Shown in pieces: positions 47,880-58,034 of a stretch of 64,000 nt of DNA. The DNA lies in assembly GCA_030015575.1 (NCBI GenBank), contig CM057346.1, positions 112,015,899 through 112,079,898 of the forward strand. Direction: 5' to 3'. Each line of letters opens with the position of its first letter. The first letter of the stretch is position 1. Origin of the DNA: Agapanthus africanus (lineage: Eukaryota; Streptophyta; Magnoliopsida; Asparagales; Amaryllidaceae). Made by a program: the position numbers and the translations under genes. Below the pieces are notes generated by a model. It was not told where the DNA came from, made no database searches, and saw only the letters and a list, made by a program, of their open reading frames with translations.

Positions 47880-49923
47880 CAAACAACGGTGAAAATGCAC
47901 GGGACCAGATTCATGTGTTAGCTAATTAAGTTATATACGCGACCCTATAAGGCTCCGTGCATTTTCAGTTCAAATCAGAGGTGTACAGGTGTTCAAAGTC
48001 AGGTATCCCAACGAAATGCTGCCCCGGACTGCAGTCCAGTGCCGCATTCGCAACCAATTATCGTTACAGAAATCTATAAACGTCGAGAATTAAACTATAG
48101 GGGGTTTTAGGTTATTGAGTCGTTTTCGATATGAGCTGTAGAACGTTACGTTCCAACCAGTATTTAATTTACAGTGATTTTATTAAGTTAACATGCGCGG
48201 TAAAATTCAGTTTTAGTGTTTCCTTTAGAGGCGACGTTACAGGATTATAAACACGATATTTTTAACGCAAAACCTTACACAACGTTCATTAATCAGTAAT
48301 GGATTCGACGATCATAAATTCCGGTAATTTAAGATAGGGTTTTCATGTATGTATCGCGTCGAACACATAAATTATGTACGGGTATCAGTTGAAACATCGG
48401 TTTCGATTAATTGATCAAACTAGTTGTAATTCGTTGAAATTGTAAATGATGTTGATACGGGTCAGTAAATTCCTAGTCGGGTTCCATTCAATATAATCAA
48501 ACAAAGAGGGTTCGTTACAAGATAATCGAATTATAATATTTCGATGTATACGTATATATGTATATATAGGCACAGACTCCGCATTATGTAACCTTATTTA
48601 TTTATTTATTTCCAATTCAAAAGTATTAATTAGCATGCATTAACAAGTGATTAGCGTTCACTTTCCTCAGACAATCGTGACGACGATAATCCCGACAGCG
48701 ACGTCGGCGAGAGGCAGCAACGGTGACGTCGAAGGCACGCGTAAGGGCACAGCACAGGCAGCGGCGACGGCAGCGAGCTCGGGTGGCGGCTGGACGCAGT
48801 GGGTGCAGGGGCTCAGTGTTGGGGTGCTCGGAGCTTGCAGCTTGGAGATGGTGAAGCCGACGATGGTGGATGAGGAGGACGAGGGCTCGGTGTCGTGGAT
48901 GGGGTTGCCGGTAATAAGGTGGTCGGGCTCGTCGGCGAGGCGCAGGGGCGCAGTGGGTTCGGGTGCTGTGGCTTGGGGGATGGTGAGCAGGGCCGTAGCT
49001 CGGAGATGGTCGGCGAGGTGGAGCGGGAAGTGGCTGGTGTCGGGGCTAGGTACTCGGCGTTGAGGTCGTAAGAGTTGCGGAGGTGTAGCGGGAGGAGGAA
49101 GTCGATGGCTGCGGTCGGTATTGATGGAGTCGGTGGGTTGAAGATGGGGTCGGTGGAGGAGCTCAGAGGAGGTAGGGTTAGAATGGAGAGCAGCGGGTGG
49201 TTGGAGGCAAGGCGGACGGTGGTGGCAGAGGTGGTCTTTGGCATGGGGACTCGGTGGTCGCGGTTGTAGAGGAGGTGAGGGTTTTGTAGGGGAGAGAGAG
49301 ACAAGGTTGAGGGTTGGGTTCAGCGACTTGGAGCGCGGGCGTAGGTGCAATTCGTAGGGGAAAGGGGAAACGTGACGAGAGTAGGAGAGGGATGCGGCCG
49401 TTGTGGGCAAGCACGAGGAGCGGGGAGTCGTAGGGGAGAGCCGTTGGGGGAAGTAGACGTTGGGGAAGCGAGCGGGGCACGGGGGAGTTAGCGAGCGCGA
49501 GTCGCAGGGGCGTGGGTGCGAGGAGTGGGGAGCGACTTTGGGGGGGAAGGCGGGAAGGGAGAACGAACGAGGGAGGAAGAAGGGGGAAAGCGGGTGCAGG
49601 TCGGGTTTGGTTAGGAATTAGGTTATATATAATAGGTTTAGGAATATTTAAAATAAAATAATGAAATATAATAAAATATATATACGAATGAAAGAATTTT
49701 GGAATAGAATCTGGAAAAATACGGAAAAATTATATTCGAAACTGGGGATTTACAAAATCTTACACAAATGGAGTTTTAAATAGCTACTTATAATTGTTGT
49801 ATATTAGTGCAAGTTTTCTTGTTACAACTTGTGTGGGTTTGATTGAGTAGGAAATTTGTTAAAAGTTTTGATTTTGAAGTGTTATGCAAACTTCAGTTTT
49901 TCGAAATAGCGGTTTTCTTCTTC

Positions 49924-50205
49924 AGACGTCTGAGATTAGAGCTTCAGACGTCTACGATGTCTCTGTTTATATTTCATATTGTTTTCCAGACGTCTGAGAC
50001 TTGTTCTTCAAACGTATGCTCCTTCTCTGGGTTTTTCTCTGTGTCTTCTTCAGACGTCTATATGTTCATCAGACGTATGTGATCTCTCTGTAACTATTTC
50101 ATGTTGTTTCCCAAACGTCTGGGCCTTAAGCGTAAGACGTCTGCCTCTTCTCTGTCTCAATAAGACGTCTGCTTCAGACGTCTAACCCTTGTGCTTCAGA
50201 CGTTT
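49924..50205. repeat. Cluster of palindromic AGACGTCT motifs
   Basis: Seven exact AGACGTCT copies (49924, 49946, 49988, 50052, 50135, 50163, 50176) and about four one-mismatch variants lie within 282 bp, in CT-rich DNA. Two of the surrounding phrases (TCTCTGTNNNTATTTCAT...) show it arose partly by duplication. GACGTC is the C-box core recognised by plant bZIP factors. Confidence 0.85.
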
Positions 50206-50884
50206 GATTCTTTTTTATGGCCTGATTAACTTGAGTTTGCGCCAAGTTGCTTGAGTTTATATCGCTATTGATGGGGTTTCTCTTGTATGTTTGTGATTAT
50301 TATTGACTATAAGATCGGGTGCGGGAGATCCCGAGGCGATGAGGAGAGGCGCAACAGTCGTGAGACTCGACTAGCTAGTGTTACAGTTGGTGAGTAGATT
50401 TGTATCTACGAGTAGGAAATCGGGTGGATGGCGTATAGCACCTCCTTAAAACATATTTAAATTAATACTTGATGCAATTATGTACTTATGATTCATGCCA
50501 TGTATGTATATCGACACTTTCCCGTTAATTAGTAAATTTCATTAGTTTCAATTTAGCCCGTTTATCGTGAATATGCTCAATTTATCAATGCCATGTTTCT
50601 TTTCCTTTACTATACTTTCACGAACACAATTGCTAGAACACTTGCACAATTACTAATGATTACCATGCGGCACCAACACAAACTCACATGCTACACGTAC
50701 ACATCATTAGTCACTGCCATAACACGTATACACTAGAACACTTAAACATTTACTAACTGCCATGCCACGTGTAGAACTTACCATGCTTTAGATATATTAG
50801 TATGATTAATAATATATTCAACGTTATGTTTATGTGCGCGACTAGGTCTTCATACTGATTGTTGAGCGAGTACATGACTAGCCA

Positions 50885-52735
50885 GTCGCTATGCGTGTAC
50901 GTGACGAGATGTCCGTACTAATTACTATGCGTGTACGTAGACTAGATATCCGTACTAATTGCTATGTGTATACATAGACTAGGTGTCCGTACTAGTTGAA
51001 CTACGTGTTTACGTACGTAGACTAGAGGTCCATACTGACTATTATTAAGCGCATTATATTATTTATCATAACATTTGGAATTATCGAATATGAAGTTATG
51101 ATTTGATTCAATGAAATATTTGGTTGTCATTGTACAATGTGAGATTCCATACAAGATGAGGTGGTGATGGTTAGCCGAATATAGTCTTTTATTATTGACT
51201 CGCTGAGTCTTACTGTTTACCCCGATTAGGAGATTATGAAAATACAAAGGTTATATTTATTTCTAAAACTAACGATTCGTTTCATATTTTAAAACTATAA
51301 TACAAAGGATGCGCTGCTGGACTTTAAAAGAGATATCTATTTTTAAAACATCACAGACTCCTTATTTCCAAACGTTTCGTTCTATTTTAAACTATAATTG
51401 GATTGTTTGGAAGTATCTATCCATTTACGATGTTTGTTCACGCTGTGCTTACTTATTATCCGTTCACGCTATACTTGCTTACTTATTAGTCGTTTACGTT
51501 GTACTTGCATTACTTATTATTCGTTTACGCTATGTTTGCTATTCGTTTACGCTACGCTTATGATTATGTTATTAGTGTGTGCTTGCTATTCGTTTACACT
51601 GCGCTTATGATTCACGTTATGATTATGTTAATAGTGTGCCGTGTTTTCCATGATATTTGGAAAACCGCATGGTATTATTTTATAAACTTGAATATGTTTG
51701 CATATTGCGGTTTACTCTTGATATAATGATGATACGCCCACCATTAGTTTCTATATATTTATGGTACCATTCTATATATTTATGGTACCGGTTGCTATGC
51801 ATGTATGTGACTATATGTCCATACTAATTGTTATGTGTGTACGTAGACTAGATATCCGTACTAATTGCTATGTGTGTGCGTAGACTAGATGTTCGTACTA
51901 TTTGAACTGTGTTTGCGTACGAAGACTAGAGATCCGTACTGACTATTATTAAGCGCGTTATATTATTTATCATAACATTTGGAATTATCGAATATGAAGT
52001 TATGATTTGATTCAATGAAATATTTTGTTTTCATTGTACGATGTGAGATTCCATACAGAATGAGGTGGTGATGTTTAGCCGAATACGGCCTTTTATTATT
52101 GACTTACTGAGTCTTACCATTTACTCCGATTGGAAGAATATGAAAATATAAAGATTATACTTATTTCTAAAACTAACGATTCGTTTCATATTTTAAAACT
52201 ATAATACAAAGGATGCGCTACTGGACTTCAAAAGGGATATCTATTTTTAAAATATTGCGGCCTTCTTATTTCCAAACAATATTTCGTTCTATTTTAAACT
52301 ATAATTGGATTATTCGGAAGTATCTATCCATTTATAATGCTCGTTTACGCTGTGCTTACTATTTATTCGTTCACGTTATGCTTGCTTTATTAATTATTCG
52401 TTTACGTTGTACTTGCTTTACCTATTAGTCGTTTACCCTGTACTTGCTTTAATTATTATTCGTTTATGCTATACTTGCTATTCATTTACGCTGTGCTTAC
52501 TCATCATTCGTTTACACTACACTTATGATTATGTTATTAGTGTGTGATTGCTATTCGTTTACACTACGCTTATGATTCATGTTTTGATTATGTTAATGGT
52601 GTGTGCCGTGTTTTCCATGATATTTGGGAAACCGCGTGGTATTATTTTATAAACTTGATTATATTTGCATATTGCGGTTTACTCTTGATATAATGATGAT
52701 ACGTCCACCATGAGTTTCTATATATTTATGGTTTG
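50885..52735 (+). repeat. ~0.9-kb tandem duplication with internal sub-repeats
   Basis: Unit 1 is about 50885-51787 and unit 2 about 51788-52735; the offset at the AAGCGC landmark is 904 bp. Each unit starts with two or three short repeats around GTACGTAGACTAGATATCCG, then a near-identical core (ATTTGGAATTATCGAATATG), then many copies of a motif like TTATTCGTTTACGCT(A/G)TGCTTGC. Unit 2 has more copies of the last motif. Non-coding. Confidence 0.9.
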
Positions 52736-53260
52736 TTATCTAATAGATAGAGAGAACCGATTATAGATACATGGTGAACTGGTTTGTTGATATCCAAATC
52801 GAGGTGGGGGAGAACTGATTACGGAGACATAGTGTGATCAATCCATGAGCAATTGAGCTTATATGTAATCAATACATGAGTGATTAAGGTGAGAATACAT
52901 AAGATGTCTTACAATTGGCGGAAGGTCGTTATGGATATCCTGATGCGGATGAGACGTATTAAACTATATAATTTTCGAGCATGACTAATCCAAGAGACAT
53001 ACCTGAGATATTGTTTTCCTGTGTCGATATTTGATATCACTTTCAAAAGAGCGTCGTATATTTTTGCGTGGATTGTGTCTCTGCCGTGTGAGCGTCAAGC
53101 TAGCTCCTGAGGATGTTTTTATATTTTATCATGGTATATGCATTTTATTCAAAATTTACAGCGAAGGTGCTTTCCGTTTATCCAACGTTAACTTTTTACA
53201 GCACAAGTTTTATTTCATTTTATAAATCTTTTCTAAAAACTTCATCTCCAATATTTTCTT

Positions 53261-53653
53261 GAGAATAATGGAGAAAAGAGGCCATAGGAGGGAATTTCCT
53301 CATATGGCGTCGAAAAAGTACAATCTCCGTCCTGTTTTCCGACGATCGGCATCCATCATCTTCATCGTTATCATCTAAGATGTGGGTACGCCAAATTTCA
53401 TGTGATTCTACAACTTTTTCACCGTTGATTTAGCAACGTAAAAAATTCTATTGTCGGTAAACCGTTAATTTTGAACCCATTAATTCAACGGTGAAAAAGT
53501 TGTAGAATCACATGAAATTTGGCATACCCACATCTTTAGATGATAATGATGAAGATGGTGGATGCCGATCATCAGAAAACACGACGGAGATTGTACTTTT
53601 TCGACGCCGTAGGAGGAAATTCCCTCCTATGGCATCTTTCCTCCATTATTCTC
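53261..53653. repeat. Inverted repeat, arms ~168 bp, MITE/foldback-like
   Basis: Arm 1 is 53261-53428 and arm 2 is 53485-53653, about 90% complementary by eye, with a 56-bp AT-rich spacer. The arms meet at ACCGTTGA/TCAACGGT. No target duplication was identified. It could be a foldback MITE. Confidence 0.9.
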
Positions 53654-53766
53654 ATTTTTCTTATATGTATGGTTTAGATTACTGGCTTTGGCTTACTTGG
53701 GTTACAGTGGGGTTCACTGGATTTCACGTGATCCTTATGCCGGTCACGCGCCATTTTTGGTTAGTG

Positions 53767-54112
53767 TTGTGAGATAAAAAAAACACTAAGCTTCTACAAT
53801 ACCTTAAACATTACGCAATCCACACAAAAAGTCAACACAATCAACCTTAACACCCAAACGACTCCACAAAATTCTTCAAGCTGATCGAATGAAAGGCATG
53901 AGTAGTATAGGATAATACAAATTTTTATAATATCAGAATGCTGAGTAGCACGTTATATATTGATAGAGAAGAAATTTCATATATATAGTTTAACAAGTGA
54001 ATATATTGATATAAAATAATAAATATAGATTTATAAGCAGTTAATTACAATTAAATGAAGTTAAGATATGTTACTTCTTTTTTTTAAAACAAATTAGGGT
54101 TTGATTAAAAAT
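53767..54112 (+). repeat. 454-bp direct repeat, copy 2 left part
   Basis: Homologous to 18809-19157 or so. It is interrupted by the LTR retrotransposon at 54113 and continues at 62264-62362. Confidence 0.9.
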
Positions 54113-54868
54113 TGATGATGCTCAATATTGGCGATCTCGCTCAGATCATGACACGTGGCAGATGACATGTCCCAAGACTCAGAAGAAAGGGCCCGCAGGG
54201 ACCGACCAGGCCGCCCTGTGTCCGACCTGCAAGCACAAACTGGCCCTCCTCGGGGCCCCCTGCAAATTAGCCTCCTCGGCCCTCAGCTCGCCCCGAGCTG
54301 CTACAGGACCAAGACTTCTCGACCTCCTCGCTCGTCCCCGAGCTCCCGACCGAGGCCGTCTTCCTCGGCCCTCCGACCAACTCCACCACTCACATGCGTA
54401 ACCGCCGCTTCTCGAATCTCGTCATGCGCAGATCCTGCGCCAACAGCATCCCACGTCCCGCGCCATCACGATCCCCATTAATGGGCGATCCGCTCTTTAC
54501 GCGGGCGCGATGTCTCTTTACGCGGGCGCGATGTCGGGAGCGTAACTGCCGGCGGGATTCTCGCGCCTGCTGCCGCGTGCTACCGCCACTATATAAACCC
54601 CCATCACAGAGGGGTCAAGTAAGACATTTTTTATTCCACTTAGCCGTTACTCTGCTCGGATCTAGTACTAACTTGATCGTCGGAGGGTCCTCGGTAGTAC
54701 CAAACCACCCCGGGACTTCTTTGCAGGTACTCAGCAACAACTCCCCCACCTCATCTCTTCTTCCAAAAACCCATTGAGACCCGCACGCGAAGGAAGATAA
54801 TCAACCAAGTCCACCAGGAGATCGACGGAAGACAACATCTGGCGGAGACCCGAAAAGGACCTCCATCA
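54113..54868 (+). repeat. 5' LTR of the LARD-like element
   Basis: 756 bp. TATA box CTATATAAAC at 54589-54598. A 21-bp tandem duplication (54493-54513 and 54514-54534) is absent from the 3' LTR. GC-rich, in contrast with the AT-rich flanks. Open frames across it are not genes. Confidence 0.95.
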
Positions 54869-54870
54869 GT

Positions 54871-54888
54871 TGGCGCTGTCTGTGGGAA
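54871..54888 (+). other. Primer-binding site of the LARD-like element
   Basis: TGGCGCTGTCTGTGGGAA begins two bases after the 5' LTR. It has the usual TGGCGC start complementary to a tRNA 3' end. Confidence 0.8.
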
Positions 54889-54934
54889 CCGAAACTCCAC
54901 AAAAAATAAAGTTGGCCTTCCGATCTCCATCCCC

Positions 54935-55051
54935 ATGGCAAGCGATCACCCTGAAGATCCAGATACCAGCCGCCGCCTCCCCATCACCAGAGGCGCGGGT
55001 GAACCTCCTCCGGCGACCGTCATCAACGCCCTCGCCGGCCGAATAGACTGA
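54935..55051 (+). pseudogene. Truncated gag-like start peptide
   Basis: ATG at 54935 opens a 38-codon frame (MASDHPEDPDTSRRLPITRG and following) that stops at 55049-55051. Its place just after the primer-binding site fits a gag N-terminus. Everything downstream is minisatellite, so the rest of gag-pol was lost or replaced. Confidence 0.55.
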
Positions 55052-55099
55052 CACCCCCTCCCTTGACGGGGTCGCACAGAGGGGGCTCGCCACGGCGCC

Positions 55100-56340
55100 T
55101 CGAGGGCCACCTCGCCCAAGGATCTAAGCCCTCACTAAGAGGCAGCCCAGCAGCTACCCTGCTCGGCTATCCCTGGAGGGTAGCTTCCCTACCGCAACGC
55201 CAGGGATCAGAAAGTCCTCCCAGAGGCAGTCGAGCCCGAGGATCCCTCGCTCGGCTATCCTTGGCGGGTAGCTTCCCTACCGCAACGCCAGGGATCAGAA
55301 AGTCCTCCCAGAGGCAGTCGAGCCCGAGGATCTCTCGCTCGACTATCCCTGGCGGGTAGCTTCCCTACCGCAACGCCAGGGATCAGAAAGCCCTCCCAGA
55401 GGCAGTCGAGCCCGAAGATCCCTCGCTCGGCTATCCCCAGCGGGCAGCTTCCCTGCCGCAACACCGGGGATCAAAAAGCCCCAGCTGGACGGGCGGGCTG
55501 CACCTCGTCAAAGATTTAACCCAGCAGCTACCCTGCTCGGTCGACCCCAGCAGGCAGCTCCCCTGCCGCAACGCCGAGGAACAAAAAGCCCTCCCAGAGA
55601 CAGTCGAGCCCGAGGTTACCTCGCTCGGCTATCCCTAGCGGGCAGCTTCCCTGCCACAACGCTGGGGATCAAAAAGCCCTCCCAGAGGCAGTCGAGCTCG
55701 AGCTTCCCTCGCTCGGCTATCCCCAGCGGGCAGCTTCCCTGCCACAACGCTGGGAATCAAAAAGCCCTCCCAGAGGCAGTCGAGCCCGAGCTTCCCTCGC
55801 TCGGCTATTCCCCAGCGGACAGCTTCCCTGCCACAACGCCGGGGATCAAAAAAGCCCTCCCAGAGGCAGTCGAGGCCCGAGGTTCCCTCACTCAGCTATC
55901 CTTCAGGACAAAAGCCCTCGCCAAGAGGCACCGGGCAGTAACCCTACCCGGCCAAGGGTCCTTGGTAGGCTTCTTACAGCCCTATAGCTTTTTCTCGCGC
56001 CAAGGACCAAAGTCCTCCCAGAGGCAGTCGGGTCCTTGCCCGGCTATCCCCGGCTGGTAGCTTCCTACCACAACCGACAGGGATCAAAGTCCTCGCCAAG
56101 AGGCACTGGGCAGTAACCCTGCTCGGTCCCCGTCCTGAAGGATCAGAAAGCCCTCCCAGAGGCAGTCGAGCCCGAGGAACCCTCGCTCGGCTATCCCTGG
56201 CGGGTAGCTTCCCTACCGCAACGCCAGGGATCAGAAAGTCCTCCCAGAGGCAGTCGAGCCCGAGGATCCCTCACTTGGCTGTCCCTGGCGGGTAGCATCC
56301 CTACCGCAACGCCAGGGATCGGAAAGCCCTCGCCAAGAGG
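55100..56340 (+). repeat. 88-bp minisatellite, type A
   Basis: About 14 units, some rearranged. GATCAGAAAG recurs at 55205, 55293 and 55381 (period 88). The consensus contains CTCCCAGAGGCAGTCGAGCC, CTCGGCTATCCCTGGCGGG and AGCTTCCCTACCGCAACGCC. Units become more mixed after 55880. GC-rich and non-coding. Confidence 0.9.
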
Positions 56341-58029
56341 CACCGAGCAGCTACCCTGCTCGGCCATCCTTCGCAGGCCTCTCACGGCCCCTCCAGCGTC
56401 AAGAATCAAAGCCCTCGCCAAGAGGCATCGAGCAGCTACCCTGCTCGGCCATCCTTCGCAGGCCTCTCACGGCCCCTCAACGTCAAGGATCAAAAGCCCT
56501 CGCCGAGAGGCACCGAGCAGCTACCCTGCTCGGCCATCCTTCGCAGGCCTCTCGCGGCCCTTCCAGCATCAAGGATCAAAGCCCTCGCCAAGAGGCACCG
56601 AGCAGCTACCCTGCTCAGCGCATCCCCAGCGGGCATCCTCCTGCCCATCAGACGCTGAGGATCTTTAGCCCTCACCACGAGGCCGCCGAGTTCCTTCCTG
56701 CTCGGCGCATCCCCAGCGGGCATCCTCCTGCCCATCAGACGCTGATGGTCTGAAGCCCTCATCGCGAGGCCGCCGAGTTCCTTCCTGCTCGACGCATCCC
56801 CAGCGGGCATCCTCCTGCCCATCAGACGCTGATGGTCTGAAGCCCTCATCGCGAGGCCGCCGAGTTCCTTCCTGCTCGACGCATCCCCAGCGGGCATCCT
56901 CCTGCCCATCAGACGCTGATGGTCTAAAGGCATCACCACGAGGCCGCCAAGTTCCTTCCTGCTCGGCGCATCCCCAGATGGCATCCTCCTGCCCATCAAA
57001 CGCTGATGGTCTAAAACCCTCATCGCGAGGCCGTCGAGTTTCTTCTTGCTCGGCGCATCCCCAGCGGGCATCCTCCTGCCCATCAGATGCTGAGGATCTC
57101 AAGCCCTCACCGCGAGGCCGCCGAGTTCATCCCTACTCGGCGCATCCCCAGCGGGCATCCTCCTGCCCATCAGACGCTGATAGTCTGAAGCCCTCATCGC
57201 GAGGCCGCCGAGTTCCTTCCTACTCGGGGCATCCTCAGCGGGCATCCTCCTGCCCATCAGATGCTGAGGATCTCAAGCCCTCATCGTGAGGCCGCCGAGT
57301 TCCTTCCTGCCCGGCCATCCTTAGCAGGCCTCCCACGTCCCCTTCGACGCTGATGGACTGAAGCCCTCATCGCGAAGCCGCCGAGTTCCTTCCTACTCGG
57401 CGCATCCTCAACGGGCATCCTCCTGCCCAGCAGATGATGAGGATCTCAAGCCCTCATCGTGAGGCCGCCGAGTTCCTTCTTACTCGGCGCATCCCCAGCG
57501 GACATCCTCCTGCCCATCAGACGCTGATGGCCTAAAGCCCTCATCGCGAGGCCGCTGAGTTCCTTCCTTCTCGGCGCATCCCCAGCGGGCGTCCTCCTGT
57601 CCATCAGACGCTGAAGGTCTGAAGCCCTCATCGCGAGGCCGTCGAGATCCTTCTTGCTCGGCGCATCCCAGCGGGCATCCTCCTGCCCATCAAACGCTGG
57701 GGATCTGAAGCCCTCTTCACGAGGCCGCCGAGCCCCTTTCTGCTCGGCGCATCCCAGCGGGAAGCTTCCTACCCAACAGAGACAAGGATCAAAGTCCTCT
57801 TTAGAGGCAGCCGAGCGGCTTCCCTGCTCGGCTATCCCCGGCCAGTAGCTTTCCTGCTCGCAACGCCGGGGATCAAAGCCCTCGCCAAGAGGCAACCGCG
57901 CAGCTTCACTGACCGGTTATCCTTAGCAGGCCTCCTACGACCCCTCCAACGCTAAGGATCAAAGTCCTCCCAGAGGCAGCCAAGCCGCTTCCCTGCTCGG
58001 TAGCTTCCTTACTCGCAACGCCAGGGATC
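56341..58029 (+). repeat. 87-bp minisatellite, type B, and mixed units
   Basis: CGCATCCCCAGCGGGCATCC recurs at 56706, 56793 and 56880 (period 87). It shares with type A the order AGAGGC/GAGGCCGCCGAG - CTGCTCGG - ATCCCCAGCGGGCA - GATC, so the two types are related. The last 250 bp return to type A-like units. Since 87 is divisible by three, open frames run through it on both strands; these are not genes. Confidence 0.9.
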
Positions 58030-58034
58030 AAGAC

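Larger units (their letters stand above)
19890..49754 (-). mobile_element. Antisense solo LTR, split by the Tat-like element
   Basis: Left part 19890-21303 begins TGTCACGACCCGCTTCCC; right part 47885-49754 ends GGGGATTTACA. The flanks are AAATC (19885-19889) and AAATC (49755-49759), a perfect 5-bp target duplication. The two parts together give about 3.28 kb. Both align with the intact copy at 58035-61120, for example GACTGCAGTCCAG and the end GGATTTACA. No internal region lies between LTRs, so it is a solo LTR left by recombination. The GC-rich stretch 48660-49600 contains a Pro/Ser/His-rich open frame that is not a recognised gene. Confidence 0.9.
19260..53203 (+). mobile_element. Tentative LTR-like block split by later insertions
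   Basis: At 19260 the sequence changes to TGTAACATTT, a common plant LTR start, preceded by CAAGT. Across the antisense solo LTR the same non-coding sequence continues at 49760. CA at 53202-53203 is followed by CAAGT. If both edges are right this is an LTR of about 4.1 kb: 19260-19889 plus 49760-53203. It contains a CT microsatellite (about 19612-19639), an AGACGTCT cluster and a tandem duplication of about 0.9 kb. The empty-site paralogue does not confirm the right edge, and a chance CA-CAAGT match in about 4 kb is possible. Confidence 0.35.

Noticed and set aside
48667..49410. 247-codon minus-strand Pro/Ser/His-rich frame
   Set aside because: Lies in the GC-rich part of the antisense solo LTR. 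The other family copy has a frame at the same place but with a different peptide; no domain, overlapping frames on both strands.
54155..54777. Frames in the LARD LTR (also at 61576-62026)
   Set aside because: Conserved only because the two LTRs are copies; several phases open at once in GC-rich DNA.
56490..57102. Minus-strand frames of 145-197 codons with repeated GRRMPAGDAP-type peptide
   Set aside because: The 87-bp period is divisible by three, so frames stay open in both strands by arithmetic. No domain.
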